Shown here piece by piece: positions 33,501 to 44,535 of a stretch of 64,000 nt of DNA (the stretch's first letter is position 1; each line of letters begins with the position of its first letter). This stretch comes from Phoenix dactylifera (taxonomy: Eukaryota > Streptophyta > Magnoliopsida > Arecales > Arecaceae), in contig NC_052395.1 of the NCBI RefSeq assembly GCF_009389715.1, positions 20,932,493 to 20,996,492 of the forward strand. The letters run 5' to 3'. The translations under genes and the position numbers were made by a program. The notes beneath the pieces were generated by a model. That model did not search any database, was not told the DNA's origin, and worked only from the letters and a program-made list of their open reading frames with translations.

Positions 33501-35644
33501 AAGGGAGAAAACACCGCAAAACTTATTTCTGAAAAAAAATTACCTATAATAACTCAAGTTACACACAAGACAAAAAGTTTTCAAAAACAAAAGTACCAAA
33601 TTATCAGTTACAGAAGAGATGATTAACAGCATATAGAGCAAATAAGATCAAAACAACCATAGATGCCTGGACATGGAATTTGGAGATGTACAACAGAAGA
33701 AGCAGGTTCATGAAACTATTTCCCTTGCCCATCGTTTGTGAACCCACTAAATTTTTGGGAATCCAGTGGGTCCAAGCCCAAACTTTTAGATACATTAGCT
33801 AGATGACCCCATTACCTCAAGATCGCAAAGCTGGGCATGAGTCTTGATTGCTGAGAAGATCTTAGCAGATTAATATAGCAGGCTACCTGGCCTTAACCAT
33901 GGTATGAATTAGAGGAAAAATATCTTTTTGTGATGGATAAGTCATAGTAATATATATTAAACAACGCTGTGGAAACAAATTTTCATATTGTAATACAGAC
34001 TAGAGTAAGGTTTTAAATACCACCAGAACAGGACTGTACCAATGTACTATACAGTTTCAGTATGTTTCCTTCACTGAAAAATTGTGTCGATGCCCAATAC
34101 CGTACCATTTTGGTAAAAAAACAGTCTGAGATCCAGTGCTGGTATTTTAAACCTTGGACTAGAGTTTGTTCTAGAGGATTTCTTAGCATGATGGAATATT
34201 TTATGGGGAGACTTGTTGTTTCACAAGTTCAATATGTTTATCAGTAATCTTTGTCGAAAGGCATCATCAATCTAGGCCAGTATGTCAGAATTCATATTTC
34301 ATACAAACCATACAGCTGCATGCTAAAGCTTCACCTTCCACCCAACCTCCCACATCAAGAAACGAGTAAGTAAATGGCCATAAATAGTTTTTCTTGATAA
34401 AGTTCTTTCATGTATACCTTATACCTTAGCTAAACCAATAATGCCAAAAGATCGAATATCCACACTGGACTAAATGAACTAATGTAAAAGAGGACCAGAA
34501 AAGAAGAGCACATAGGCCTCTGTTAGAGGACAAAGGTTATAAAGGTCGCTCTGTTTGTTATGACCACTGAAATGCAGTGCATTTTTGTCACCTTAACCAA
34601 AAATGTGTTCACAAATTACTAGCTTTCCTTGTATATTAAATATTTATACATATATATATGCATTCAAAGAAAATCATCCGATTATTCTTCCTTGGAAACT
34701 AAAGAGTTTAAAATATTCGATACATGAGAATTTTCTTAAGAAATTGGATCAATAAATATTCTAGGAAATGAGAAAAGGACAAATCATATTCTAGGAAAGC
34801 AGGGCATGACGGCAATATGAAATATATAAAAAATAAAAAATAAAACAAACAGGTGGCGGCAATAAAAGTAATGACTTGATGGGAAGGTATAAGATACGAG
34901 TTTAGCCTAGAATATGGCACGAGCATGAATACTCTTTTAGGCTCACCTAATTTCACTAGAACCGATGGTCAAGTAAGCAGGAAGCAGCCGCGCATAAGCA
35001 TCAATTTCACCACAAAGAAGGAAGGCAATAAGCAGTAGAAACCTAAAAGGGGCAAGAGCGCACCAAGATCGCAGGCAATGGTGAGCACTTGGTCAATAGA
35101 AGGGTTCCACTCTTGGACATGCAATTTCTCGGCCAGGTTCCGCGACTCGTAGAACTGGAAGAAGAGCATGTAATTGGGAGGCCTCGCATGGGCCGCCACC
35201 AGCTTGGCCAGTCCCGGGTGATCCAGCTTGCTTCGCATCCACAGAATACATCCAAATGCAAGCGATTCAGGAACGAATCAAGAGTCGAGCCAGAGAGAGA
35301 GAGAGAGATATGGAAAGTCGAAACTGACCACAGCAGCTGCAGTTCACGGTGGAATTTGTCGAGATCATCGGCGGTGGACAGTACGGGCTTCTTGACGGCG
35401 ACTCTCGCGCCGCCGAGCCTCGCGTCGTAGACGGTGCTCTCAGATCCTTGGGAAGAGTATCACACGCCACATCACAAGGAATAATGAAGGAATAGAGAGA
35501 GATAGAAAGAGAGAGAGGACACGGATTCGTACCTCGGGCGATGGGAGCGAGGAGGGCGTAGGAGGAAGGGGGGAGGTGAAGAGGGATGGTAGAGCTGGTG
35601 CAACAGCCACGGACGCAGGTGTTGGGTTCGACTATCTCCACCAT
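21553..35644 (-). CDS. Protein kinase and PP2C-like domain fusion protein, 12 exons, 648 aa
   Basis: One protein carrying a Ser/Thr kinase and a PP2C phosphatase, a plant family like Arabidopsis At2g40860; its substrates are not known to me. My exons (high to low): 35533-35644, 35329-35446, 35064-35230, 32944-33011, 32605-32828, 30375-30426, 29538-30060, 29412-29468, 29109-29338, 28852-28956, 22962-23057, 21553-21747. They sum to 1947 bases, stay in frame and use GT-AG introns. Kinase about 30-317: VAVKK lysine, HRDVKPAN near 146, DFG near 166, APE, SDVYSFG; the glycine loop (RGSESTVY) lacks its second glycine. PP2C about 380-648: METAL residues in MED (396-397), FDGHR (418), SDG (589) and DN (629-630), plus VTRSIGDDDLK. 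All catalytic residues seen are present, so both activities are plausible. Start: ATG at 35644; an in-frame GTG lies 21 bases upstream. Exon 9's acceptor is the least certain, chosen to keep frame. Exons 1-2 are GC-rich. Confidence 0.93.
21806..21965. repeat. Degenerate GGTAC-rich dispersed repeat
   Basis: Lies in intron 11 of the kinase-PP2C gene. It carries several CATACTGGTACCATATTGGTAC-like words and a CAAGGTT edge. It is a weak member of the family seen best at 26965, 31118 and 62010. Confidence 0.4.
23710..25357 (+). mobile_element. Solo LTR of a SIRE/Maximus-like copia element, in intron 10
   Basis: 1648 bases from TGTTGAACC to GGGCAACA. The start (GGTTGATTTTGATGATG) and end (CCCAATTCACCTCCCCTCTTGGGC) patterns resemble large SIRE-type copia LTRs. 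The flanking 5-mers are CAGTA (23705-23709) and CGGTA (25358-25362), a target duplication with one mismatch. A TATA-like GAGTATAAAG is near 24607. Between about 23950 and 24490 a GAGTCGACTC-like word recurs over ten times. No internal domain remains, so internal recombination between two LTRs is the simplest origin. It lies in the long intron of the kinase-PP2C gene. Confidence 0.75.
25965..26530. mobile_element. hAT-type MITE with 8-bp target duplication, in intron 10
   Basis: 566 bases beginning TAGGGCTGGAAATGGGC and ending with the near-complement GCCCATTTCTAGCCCTA. An exact 8-bp duplication GTACATCA flanks it at 25957-25964 and 26531-26538. The 8-bp duplication and TAGGGCTG terminus are typical of hAT elements. 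No transposase; the interior is rich in GGGCTCGGGC-like words. Confidence 0.9.
26965..27168. repeat. GGTAC/CGGTAC-rich dispersed repeat, copy in intron 10
   Basis: Begins near CATCCAAGGTTTGTTGTC and ends near GGCATACCATGGTTGCATC. Its interior is dense in CGTACCG, CGGTAC and TACCGG words, making it partly self-complementary. Similar copies occur at 31118-31392 and 62010-62198, weaker ones elsewhere. Small non-autonomous element of unknown class. Confidence 0.7.
31118..31392. repeat. GGTAC/CGGTAC-rich dispersed repeat, copy in intron 5
   Basis: Starts near CATCAAGGTCTGCTGTATCG and ends near CCGGTATGGCAGACAATGG. The interior has about a dozen ACCGGT or CGGTAC words, with an internal tandem repeat of ATCGGTCCCGTACC-like units. 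Lies in an intron of the kinase-PP2C gene. Confidence 0.7.
34008..34160. repeat. Decayed GGTAC-type dispersed repeat in intron 3
   Basis: Starts AAGGTTTTAAATACC and ends GTATTTTAAACCTTGG, an inverted-repeat edge. Between them are TGTACCAATGTAC and CCGTACCATTTTGG. Same family as 61690-61832 by its edges. Confidence 0.55.
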
Positions 35645-37362
35645 CTTCGTTCTCCGCTTCGCCACACGGAGGGGGAAGAGAGGAGGAAATAGAAGGACGG
35701 CCGCGGAGAGTAGGTTGCCGGAGGTTGGCTTCGGCTGCTACGCCCTAAACATTGGGAACGTTCCTTGGCCGCGCTCCATCCCCCGTGCTCGCTCTGCTCC
35801 GCACATGTTTTTGCCAGGAAACCGTGTTTCATTCTTTTCCTTCCAAAGATATGTGATGGCGGCTGGGAAACAGGTAACTTCCCTTGACCGCCATTTCTTT
35901 GTACTTAGAAAAAAAATTGGATCCGGGTAATAAAACTCTTTGTTGGAATATTTAGGAGGAAGAATAAAATAAAATAAAAATTTTTATTTTTTTTTTACTG
36001 CATTTGGTATAACTTATAATTTATATATACTCGTGTACAACTCCATACATAAAAAATAATATAGATGATACACGTTGTCATATAATCTCTAAAATCACTT
36101 TAACAAAGTTATACTAAAAAATTAATATAAATTAATATAGAATCAGGCTAATAAAAAAATTTATTTTAATATTTTTTAAATAAAAAATAAAATTTATAGC
36201 CATGCGTAGGAGGGAAATTGGTGGCCGAGAACTCACTAAATTGCCCCAGGCGGGTCATGCCGGGAGATTTTGTCTAGTACCATGCTTCAGTCTCACATAT
36301 GACATTTTAATTACAAAGGATATGCATAATTATTCACAAAAAGGAAGATTTGCATAATTGCAGACTAGAAGCTTTGAGATATGTTTCTATTGAATTAAAT
36401 TCAGAGCTTTTTTTTCTATAGGTTGTAATAAGTCCAATAGATTTGGTTTTTGGTTTTTAGACCTATTCAATCCAGCAGATTTGAAAATAATTATATTTTT
36501 TCTATTTTTAAAAATTTAATTATAAAATTTATAAGCGTTGTAGCTGCAACAACCATGATGATATGGCAATAATGCAGTAGCAACGGTGATGGTTGCAATG
36601 TAATAGTGATGGTAGCGATCAAGGTGCCGATGGTCGTTAGCATGAAACCAAAGATATTCTATTTTCAAAAAAAAATTTAAAAGATAATTTTTAGCGTTTT
36701 TTAAATTTTCAAAAATTCAAAATGGGAGTTCTTTGAAGAAATAAAATTTGGTCTACAAAATATAATTTTTATCCTGGTTTTCATGTTTAAATTTTGCTAA
36801 TTAAAATTCAAAAATTGTAAAATAAAATAGATGTCGCTATTTAAATATAAAAAAATATTTATGTAATCCAATGATGCTTCCTTTTCCCATCTCTTTTAAG
36901 ATGGTCAGTATTAGACGCCGTGGTGATAATGATATGCTTTATATATTATTCTACAAAAATGCTTAGCTTTAATCACGGACATATTTGTAATTTAAGGAAA
37001 GGGTGCCATGTTTTTCTTCTCTATTTTTTTTTGTCAAAAATATTTACAAATAATGGGTTACAAAACTAGGGATGGCTTTCACCCAATATCCTAAGCTCAT
37101 AAAGCGCTACGCTTGCGCCTTATTACCTTTAAGATGATAGGTTTTTCTATTTTATTATCTCTAAGGTTATACTAATATTTTTAGTGACACGATAGGGTTA
37201 AGTTGTGCTCATATCAAATAAAGAAGAAAGAAAATGATATTTGAAATTTTTTTTTTCACTGTAATTGTTTAACCTCAAAGAATTAGATATTAGATAATGA
37301 TGAGGAGAAAAATGGATCACCCAACATATATAGTTAAAGCACCCGAATTCGACAGCAAGTCT
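35645..37362. other. Upstream region of the kinase-PP2C gene and AT-rich spacer
   Basis: 35645-35870 is GC-rich and contains the likely promoter and 5' UTR of the minus-strand gene; no convincing TATA box was seen. 35930-37300 is AT-rich with poly-A/T runs and no recognisable gene. Confidence 0.45.
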
Positions 37363-37482
37363 GGTCTCGACAAACGTGGTCTCGGCGAATGTGGTCTCGG
37401 CGAGCGCGGTCTCGGCGAATGTGGTCTCGGCAAGCACGGTCTTGGCGAGTATGATCTTGGTAAGTATGGTCTCGGTTAAGCA
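37363..37482 (+). repeat. 15-bp minisatellite, eight units
   Basis: Unit GGTCTCGGCGAATGT with variants, starting at 37363, 37378, 37393, 37408, 37423, 37438, 37453 and 37468. Because 15 is a multiple of three, one frame stays open and translates as GLGECGLGERG-like repeats. This is not evidence of a gene. Surrounding GC-rich sequence to about 37610 may be part of a degraded LTR. Confidence 0.9.
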
Positions 37483-37755
37483 AAGCTCGATTGACCTCGA
37501 GGCCAAGGAAGATCTACTCAGAAGTTGAGGACGACCCCGATATGTACTTTTTCAAAGCGGACAATATCTCTGGTCGGGACGCAATCACTTTTTCGCTCTA
37601 ACAGATAACAAACTATTGTTTTTTCACATTGGATTATACAATTTAAGTAATATAGGTCGGCATGTTCAACTACCTCAAAGAGGTATTATTGGCTATGGTT
37701 TTATAATTTGCTCGCGACATATTTAAGGATGACTCCTCTTTAATGTTTTCAGAAT

Positions 37756-40734
37756 TCAAGGTGATCTTCTTAGAACCACAATTGCATAAACTGCCACTAT
37801 TTCCTCTTTCTCCATTACTTCACGGAGTAGTTCACTGTATATGTGAAATAGACGATCAATAGCTTCTCTACCAATATGGTGGCATAGCATTGGCTCCTGT
37901 ATAGCTCTTATTGCCTTTGCCAAAGCCACTCCATCCTTTTTGGCATCTCCACTGCCGATTTTGTCTTTAAATATCTCCAAGTATTCAACCATAAAGGAGC
38001 CTTCCCTCAGCACTTCATCTTCTATTTCCTTCAGGGATGGAGCATAGAATGGAGCACTATATAGTTCTAGATCTTCTCCTCTGATTTCTCCCTGCATATT
38101 AGAAGAGAACAAAATTTTGATTTGTTGGCTTCAAATGCCACTAATTATGTTTGCTTCAAACAATATTATAAGAACAAAGCTATAGTCAGTAAGAAGTATT
38201 ATCTCATTAAATTGAATATATTTCCTATAGACAGTATCGCCTTACTCATTACCAGGTAGATTTGTTATAGACTCAACTACTTTCACAGAGAAAAACTAAA
38301 AGAAACTAATGTGTTACTTTACTGCAAATAGTAGACATAATGTTGACCTACCATAGAATGAAAACTATATGATTGCTTATTTTCTTTTTTCTTTTTTTTC
38401 CTTAAGAAATATAATCATAATAAGCCACCATCATTGTTGCATGAATACTATGGAAAACTTTTATTTTGTTTTGGTGTTCATTAAGGTTCTGTTTGGATAT
38501 TCTTTTCTGCAGGAATATTGATCAAGCCTAGACGTCGTAAATCATCCACACTATAGTTATTCAGATCTCGATATTTCATGATACATCATACAAGACTAAA
38601 AGCTAGAAACTCTAATTGCTAAGCAAAAGGAAATAACCATTGGAACAAGCTCTGATTCATAAATATGCAGGACTTGGCTTACATGTTTTTTTTATTTTAT
38701 TTTATTTTATTTTTAAAAAAAGGATTGCAAGCCTTTAGTTTGGTAGAAGAATCTCTTAGGGAATGTCAAGCTTACCTGTGCAACCATGATAGAAAGAGAT
38801 CTGGCCAATAGTTCCCATAAGAGAGTTGTCCCCTTATTGCAAGGCTCTTTGGTGTCCCTTCCTGACATAATTAATGCCATTCGTCCTTCAGAAACCAGTT
38901 CTTCTGATCTGGACTTGAGAAACGAACCAAAATCTTTCTGAAATTGCTGGTGGTAGGCTTTCGCTATAGCAGGAGGGCTAGTTTTAGATATGTATATTTC
39001 CCTGGTATTCATCGATTTACCTTCTTCATTAAAAATGCCAGGAGGAACCTGCAATGCAGTTTAAAGTCAACTTATATATAATTTAAAGAGAAAGAGACAT
39101 TGTTTAGATTATAAGTTAAATTGTTGATGATATTAGCAAAGTTTAGGTCTCTTTGGATGATGGGATAAATTATACTAATATAAATACTCCAAACAACCAC
39201 AGGCCAGGTCAGGTTGGTTTAGAAATAAACTTGAAACTAAACTAATTTAAACTGGTTTTCTAAAACCGACCAAAATCGAACTGACCATCTATAAAAATCA
39301 TTAGAAACCAACCCGAGAAATTCAGTTCGATTTAGTTTATTGAGTTGATATTCAATAGGTTAGGTTTGAAATTCTGTTTTTCTATTTTTTTTTGTAATTC
39401 CGGATCAAGTACCCAATTTGACCCGAATAATCTGATCGAAATAAAATTTAATCGAGCGGGTTCGGATACCCGATAGATTTATCATTTTTTGATGGGATAG
39501 AATGGGTTTGAAATTTTTGGACAAATTTTTAATTAGATTTGGAACAAGTTCGGACAGATATCCTAACTATTGTCATTCCTAGTTCCTCGGCAAAGATGTA
39601 TGAAATTTGTTATCCAACCAAGAACACCATATAAACTTCCACTTGTTCGCTTATGATCTTTGCTTCCTATCTACCGAAAAGCAAAAAAGATGCAAACGCC
39701 CGCAAGGAAGTTTCAACTTTTTTCACTTTGTATATTATTTTAGTGGATGATGTAGCCGATGCTCGATACTGTACGTGAATGGGTCCATGATGAACTTATT
39801 TACCTATTTGTGGAACTTTGGCTAGCATTTTTTTTTTCTGTTGCTAGTGGGAAGTATTCTATGAAGATCCTTCTATCGTCAAAAGTGGACTTTGTCATTA
39901 TCCAAAACCTCTTGGAGGCTTTCAATCATTAAAATAAACATATAACCGCATAGCTTTACCTAATGAATAACAAGTACTCAAAAGGAACTAAATGCACTAA
40001 TAACATGGATCGAAAACCACCAAAGCTCAACGATACAAGTAACAAAATTAGCAGTCATTAACCTACTAATAATTGAACAAACATGACGATGCTGGCAATT
40101 AGAAAACAATCAAAAGGTCAAATTTATCCATGGTGGTATAGAAGACAGACCTGGGAGAGCCAATGCAAACTGTGACCGGAGTGAATAAAATGCAAGCTAT
40201 TGCTCGGAAAGAGTCTCCCATAGAAGGACCCGGGAACTCCAGCCATGAAAACCGAGTGGGACTCGTCTCTCCTTCCAACATTCTTGAGTCTCCTACCAAA
40301 GTCTGAGAAGCTAACGAAAATTGAGTTGAAATCATTCCCGGGGAGATCATTAAGAAACACCATGAACTGTGGCACCTGCCTTGTTTTCTCATGGCATCTC
40401 TCATCAATTCCATTCACAACATCACCAATCAGGGATAACGCATTGGTTCCTGAAGAGCACCCCAAATCCGCCATTCTAAAACATCGGGGAGTCTCCGAAA
40501 GATACGCGTCGATGGCTGCGTCGATGATGACAGGCTTCACAGCATCCGTAAACTTCTTCTAAACTTCGAGAAAGATCGAGTTAAATCACAGCAGAAAAGC
40601 ATTAAACAAGGCTTCGGGTTTTTTTTTTTGTTTTTGTTTTCAGAGGTATCTTTGCCAACCTGAATTGAAGAATTCCGGGCATAGCTTGTCTCTCCCAATC
40701 CTTCTTTCATGCGAAGAACACTCTCCACATCCAT
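37756..40734 (-). CDS. SABATH family SAM-dependent carboxyl methyltransferase, 4 exons, 363 aa
   Basis: SABATH enzymes move a methyl group from S-adenosylmethionine to the carboxyl (or ring N) of small molecules such as salicylate, benzoate, jasmonate or xanthines. Exons: 40660-40734, 40151-40558, 38776-39048, 37756-38091. All are phase 0 with GT-AG introns, giving 25+136+91+111 = 363 residues, normal for the family. Visible signatures are Gln25 after YARNSS (substrate/SAM pocket), the SAM motif ADLGCSSGTNAL near 55-66, VFLNDLPGNDFN near 93-104, AGVPGSFYGRLFP near 131-143, and SLHWLSQVPPGIF near 155-167. The HW pair (157-158) has His where salicylate methyltransferases usually have Met. His is seen in jasmonate and caffeine-type members, so the substrate cannot be named. 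A decayed relative lies at 59550-60127 in the opposite direction. Confidence 0.92.
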
Positions 40735-40810
40735 TTGTCGTGGCCTGATAAAAGCTACCGGCGTGTGGGTTCTCTTAGTTCTCTAAGCCTATGCAAATAG
40801 CACGGACCCC

Positions 40811-40822
40811 TCACGTTTATAG
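40811..40822 (-). promoter_or_regulatory. Possible TATA box of the SABATH gene
   Basis: The minus strand reads CTATAAACGTGA about 80 bases before the start codon at 40734, a plausible core promoter distance. No other support. Confidence 0.4.
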
Positions 40823-41545
40823 CACGATTATGTGGGAATTTTGTGCTTTATGTGGCTGTTTGAGGAACCCAAAGGATGCGAATAAAATAAAAAAAAGAAC
40901 AATGAAAAGAGAGCGGCTAAGGATGCTTGCAAGGATTCCCCAATAAAGGACAGGAGAAGAAAGGCCAAACAGGAGAATATAGTCGGGCGGGGTTTCTTAC
41001 AGTGCTATGTGTAGCCAATAATGCAGCGTAAGCCGGGGGAAAAGTGACATCTACGAGGCAACTCACCTTCGTTACATCTCTTCTTATCCCTTCAACTTTC
41101 GAAGGATGTTCGTTGCTTGAGTAAAGGCAACACTGCCCAAATCCGGCACCAAGAAAAGGCCTTTTTTTATAACTAATGCGCGTCGCGCTCCAAACCCACA
41201 GCGAGATTAAAGCATCAACCAGAACTATCCAGATGGTGGGTTAGGGGCGTGACATGCCAAAGATCTCGGTGCAATTCACGGGCAGGTCTTGGCGGTCGCA
41301 TGCGGTCTTGAGGCCTTTTCCTGGGCTCCAAACCTTATCTTTGGTTGCCACTTATGTAAAGAGAGAAGCCAATCAGACTATGGATTGGCGCTTTAAGGAG
41401 ACCTTGACATATTAATTTGCCTTGTAGAGCTATGGCTATCCAAGTTGCTCGTGGTCCTTTAATTCTTGCTAGATGGCAGCTCCCTATTGTTATTTTTTGT
41501 TGCATAATAAACTGCCTCCGAGAGCCCTCAAAAAATTAAAAAAAA
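40823..41545. other. Upstream region of the SABATH gene
   Basis: Mixed-composition sequence, no further gene or clear repeat seen. It should include the promoter of the SABATH gene. Confidence 0.4.
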
Positions 41546-41978
41546 GTTTTTTTTTTTATGAATATCCTTTTAAATATCGAATTTTGCATGAATATTCTTC
41601 CAAAATTAATATTTATATCTATACCATCATAAACCACTTGTTTTGCTATTCTATTCTTTTTTTATCCTTATTTTTGCCTATATATCCATGCCATATAATG
41701 TTATTAAAAATTAACGATTTTAAATTAAAATAATTAAAATATTCTTAATGAGTATGTGCGCAAAAAGAAACATTTATAAGACGATCACGATAAGAGGCAA
41801 GAAAGTAATTTTAAAATTTTATTTTATTTTTAATCAAAATAAATGTGGTTTTATTAATGGTGTTAGAAGTAACGTTAATTAAAAGTATTTTTTTTAGAAA
41901 TAAATATATATTTTAAGAGAGTATTTATGCAAATTTGAATTTATTGAAGAGTATTTATGCAAAAAAATCTAAAAAAAA
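41546..41978. mobile_element. AT-rich MITE with imperfect inverted repeats
   Basis: Left side reads ATGAATATCC...ATTTTGCATGAATATTCTTCC. The reverse complement of the right side reads TTTTGCATAAATACTCTTC...TTTGCATAAATACTC, so about 60 bases at each end pair imperfectly. No coding capacity and no certain target duplication. Edges approximate. Confidence 0.45.
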
Positions 41979-43400
41979 AAGGTAGAAATATCTAATATTT
42001 TCAATTACACTAAAACGAGGACCTGTCTGTTAACTAAAACAGTGAACTAGATTTTTCTTTTTTTGTGGAAATCAGGAAGTCCCTTTCTGGAATTTTCGCA
42101 GTAGAACTTGGAGGAAGAGTCATCAGCTGGTCGAGCTTATACGTGTTCGACAGTTGTCCACGATAGAGATATTTTTTCGCCTGGACCAGTGTTAGCTGGC
42201 CGAACCTTGGATTGATGGAGCCATGCATGTGGATTGCGGTGAAATTTTGCATTTGGCCTTCCTTTAAGACAAGGATGAGGTTTCGATGTGACCGGAGCGG
42301 CAAAATGTTGGAAGTTTATCCAAACTCAGACAAGGACTGTGAGGTTAGCATACAACACGAGATAGGATTTGTGAACACCTTTTTTTTTTTTTTTTTTTTT
42401 GAAAGCCTGAAAAGATGAGTTTGATGGAGCTGGCCCGCAGACGGGTGTGATTATTGGCATATTAGTTATATAAACTTTGACCATTCGATCCTCGTCTCGG
42501 ATAATAATGGGTATGAGACTGTCAGGAATGTAGATGTCACGTATGAGCATCGAAGTATGTATACCTAACAAGTGTTTTGAGTAGAAAGGCGTCCACCTGC
42601 ATGATTACATGCATTGATAGCAGTGAGCGAAGCTGAAGGCAAGCAGGTCTCATTTATATGAGGCAGATTTTAAGAACGGACCATATTGTCATTGAGATTG
42701 AGGGGATCTAGTAACGGCGATTGGTTGGATTCAGAGACAGACTAACTCAGAGAGAGAGACTCACCCGCAATTACTTGATATCTAGAGGAGCTCGAAGAAG
42801 TGTGCCTCTTGAGTGGTTACACATTCTATTATGGAACAAACAGTGTTGCCGACTGAGTTGATTTTTTTTGACAGAGCATTTTGGAGAAGTGCTTTGAACT
42901 AACTTGGTGGCTGCTCCAATTGTTTTTCATGATATTTGATTTTTTGATCTTATAAAATCTATCCATATGTTTGAACCATCCATCTTAATATATATATATA
43001 GTGGGGCTTTAAATTTGGGCCAGTTAAAATTTTAGAGGAACCAGGTTCTCTTCTTAAAAATTATATGGCTCTATGTTTGAACCCATGCCCAAATCCTATC
43101 GGTGTATGGATGCAGACTGGGTGTGGATCAGATATGGTCGGCCTGAAATGGATTTGGATATGCATGCTAGTTATACTAAATTTAGTAAAACTGAATATAG
43201 AAGAAGAGAGCACAAAGCCGGCGGCTCATTTTAAAAGTCATGCAAATTCGCTGAGGTGGCTCATCGTGATTAGCTGTAGAAAAGAGGTTCTCATGCGAAC
43301 TGCAGCAGCCGCCGTCCGCGGCCTTTCACTTTCTTTGATTTTGACTAACTAGCTACCTATGCGATGCAAATTGTAGGTTTTTAAGTTCAAACCACGACCA
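41979..43400. other. Intergenic, nothing recognised
   Basis: Contains a poly-T run of about 23 bases near 42382 and a short AT repeat near 42990. No gene, RNA or element could be supported. Confidence 0.45.
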
Positions 43401-43660
43401 AACAGACAGAAAAGGCCTATCAAAGAAGAGAGAGAGAGAGAGAGAGAGACTCGTGGAAAGCATATAATGTTAAAATAGAGGAAGAAGAGAGAAAGATAAA
43501 GAAGGAAAGATTATATTCTATATTTGTGCCATAGCCCTCCCTTTCTTTTTATAGTTGAGGAGAGACATATACAACTCATATACAGCCTGTATTTAGTCTA
43601 ATCAATATAGCTCATACCCAACGGTTATACAGCTAAGTCATAACAGTTATACAGCTAACA
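43400..43660 (-). repeat. 3' LTR of the minus-strand copia remnant (far edge uncertain)
   Basis: The element strand starts TGTTAGCTGTATAAC at 43660, right after the purine-rich tract TTTGAGGAAGGA (43661-43672). A GA dinucleotide run lies at about 43428-43450. The end could not be fixed because no second LTR is present. Confidence 0.5.
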
Positions 43661-43742
43661 TCCTTCCTCAAACTCAAGATGGTTATGAAGATGCCAACTT
43701 GAGTTTGCCAACCAGATCACGATGACGCCCCGGCAGATATGC

Positions 43743-44535
43743 CTACGTAAAAATATCAACAAGCTGATCTGCAGAAACAACATATCTCATTTGAAGAGTG
43801 CGTTGCTTGATATGATCCCGAATAAAGTGACAATCTATCTCAATATGCTTCGTTGGCTCATGAAACACATCATTATGAGTAATCTGCATGACACTCATAT
43901 TATCACAATAAAGAGAAGAGCTCTTGGCCAAAGGAATACCGATGTCATGTAATAGCCATCGAAGCCATAAGAACTCAGAGGTAGTATCTGCTAGTGCACG
44001 ATACTCAGCCTCTTTACTAGAGCGAAAGACAACTGTCTGTTTCTTATTTTTCCAAGAGATAAGAGAAGAACTAAGCAAGAAACAATAGCCAGTGGTAGAA
44101 CGACGATCTGTAGGGTCACATGCTCAATCAGCATCGAAATAGGCCTGAAGATCCAAAGCGGAGTGGGCTGAGAAAGATAGACCGTGGAATAATGTACCCT
44201 TAACATACCGGAGAATATGTAGAACTGCTGCAGTGTGTAAAGCGTGGTGCATGCATAAATTGACTAACTAGGGTAACTGCATAAGAGATATCAGGACATG
44301 TAACTGTCAAATAAATGAGACTACCAATCAACTGCCGATACAGAGTCGCATCTTTCAATGGTTCACTATCAGTGGGAAGAAGCTTAATATTTACTTCCAG
44401 AGGACTATCCACAGTTTTGCTATCTGTCAACCCAGCACGAGACAGTAGCTTAAAGACATACTTAGCTTGAAAAAGATAATAGCCATATGAGCTGGATGTC
44501 ACCTCAAGACCCAGAAAGTAGCTGAAGGATCCTAA
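43743..44535 (-). pseudogene. copia RNase H and C-terminal reverse transcriptase remnant
   Basis: Reverse transcriptase end at 44200-44535 (GSFSYFLGLEVTSS, then SLIYLTVTCPDISYAV). RNase H follows at 43743-44078 (SWKNKKQTVVFRSSKEAEYR, then CDNMSVMQI). A frameshift separates them near 44190. The reverse transcriptase is cut at the Harbinger insertion and resumes at 46260. Confidence 0.88.

Noticed and set aside
37363..37482. Short regular repeat resembling a CRISPR array
   Set aside because: Contiguous 15-bp units without spacers, in a plant genome; a minisatellite.
39190..39590. Possible MITE in intron 2 of the SABATH gene (ends near TGTCATTCCTAG)
   Set aside because: GGGTTCGGATACCCG-like words suggest a hAT-type element, but the left end and duplication could not be fixed.
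42034..42303. Minus-strand 89-codon frame
   Set aside because: No recognisable family and no splice or promoter context; not supported as a gene.
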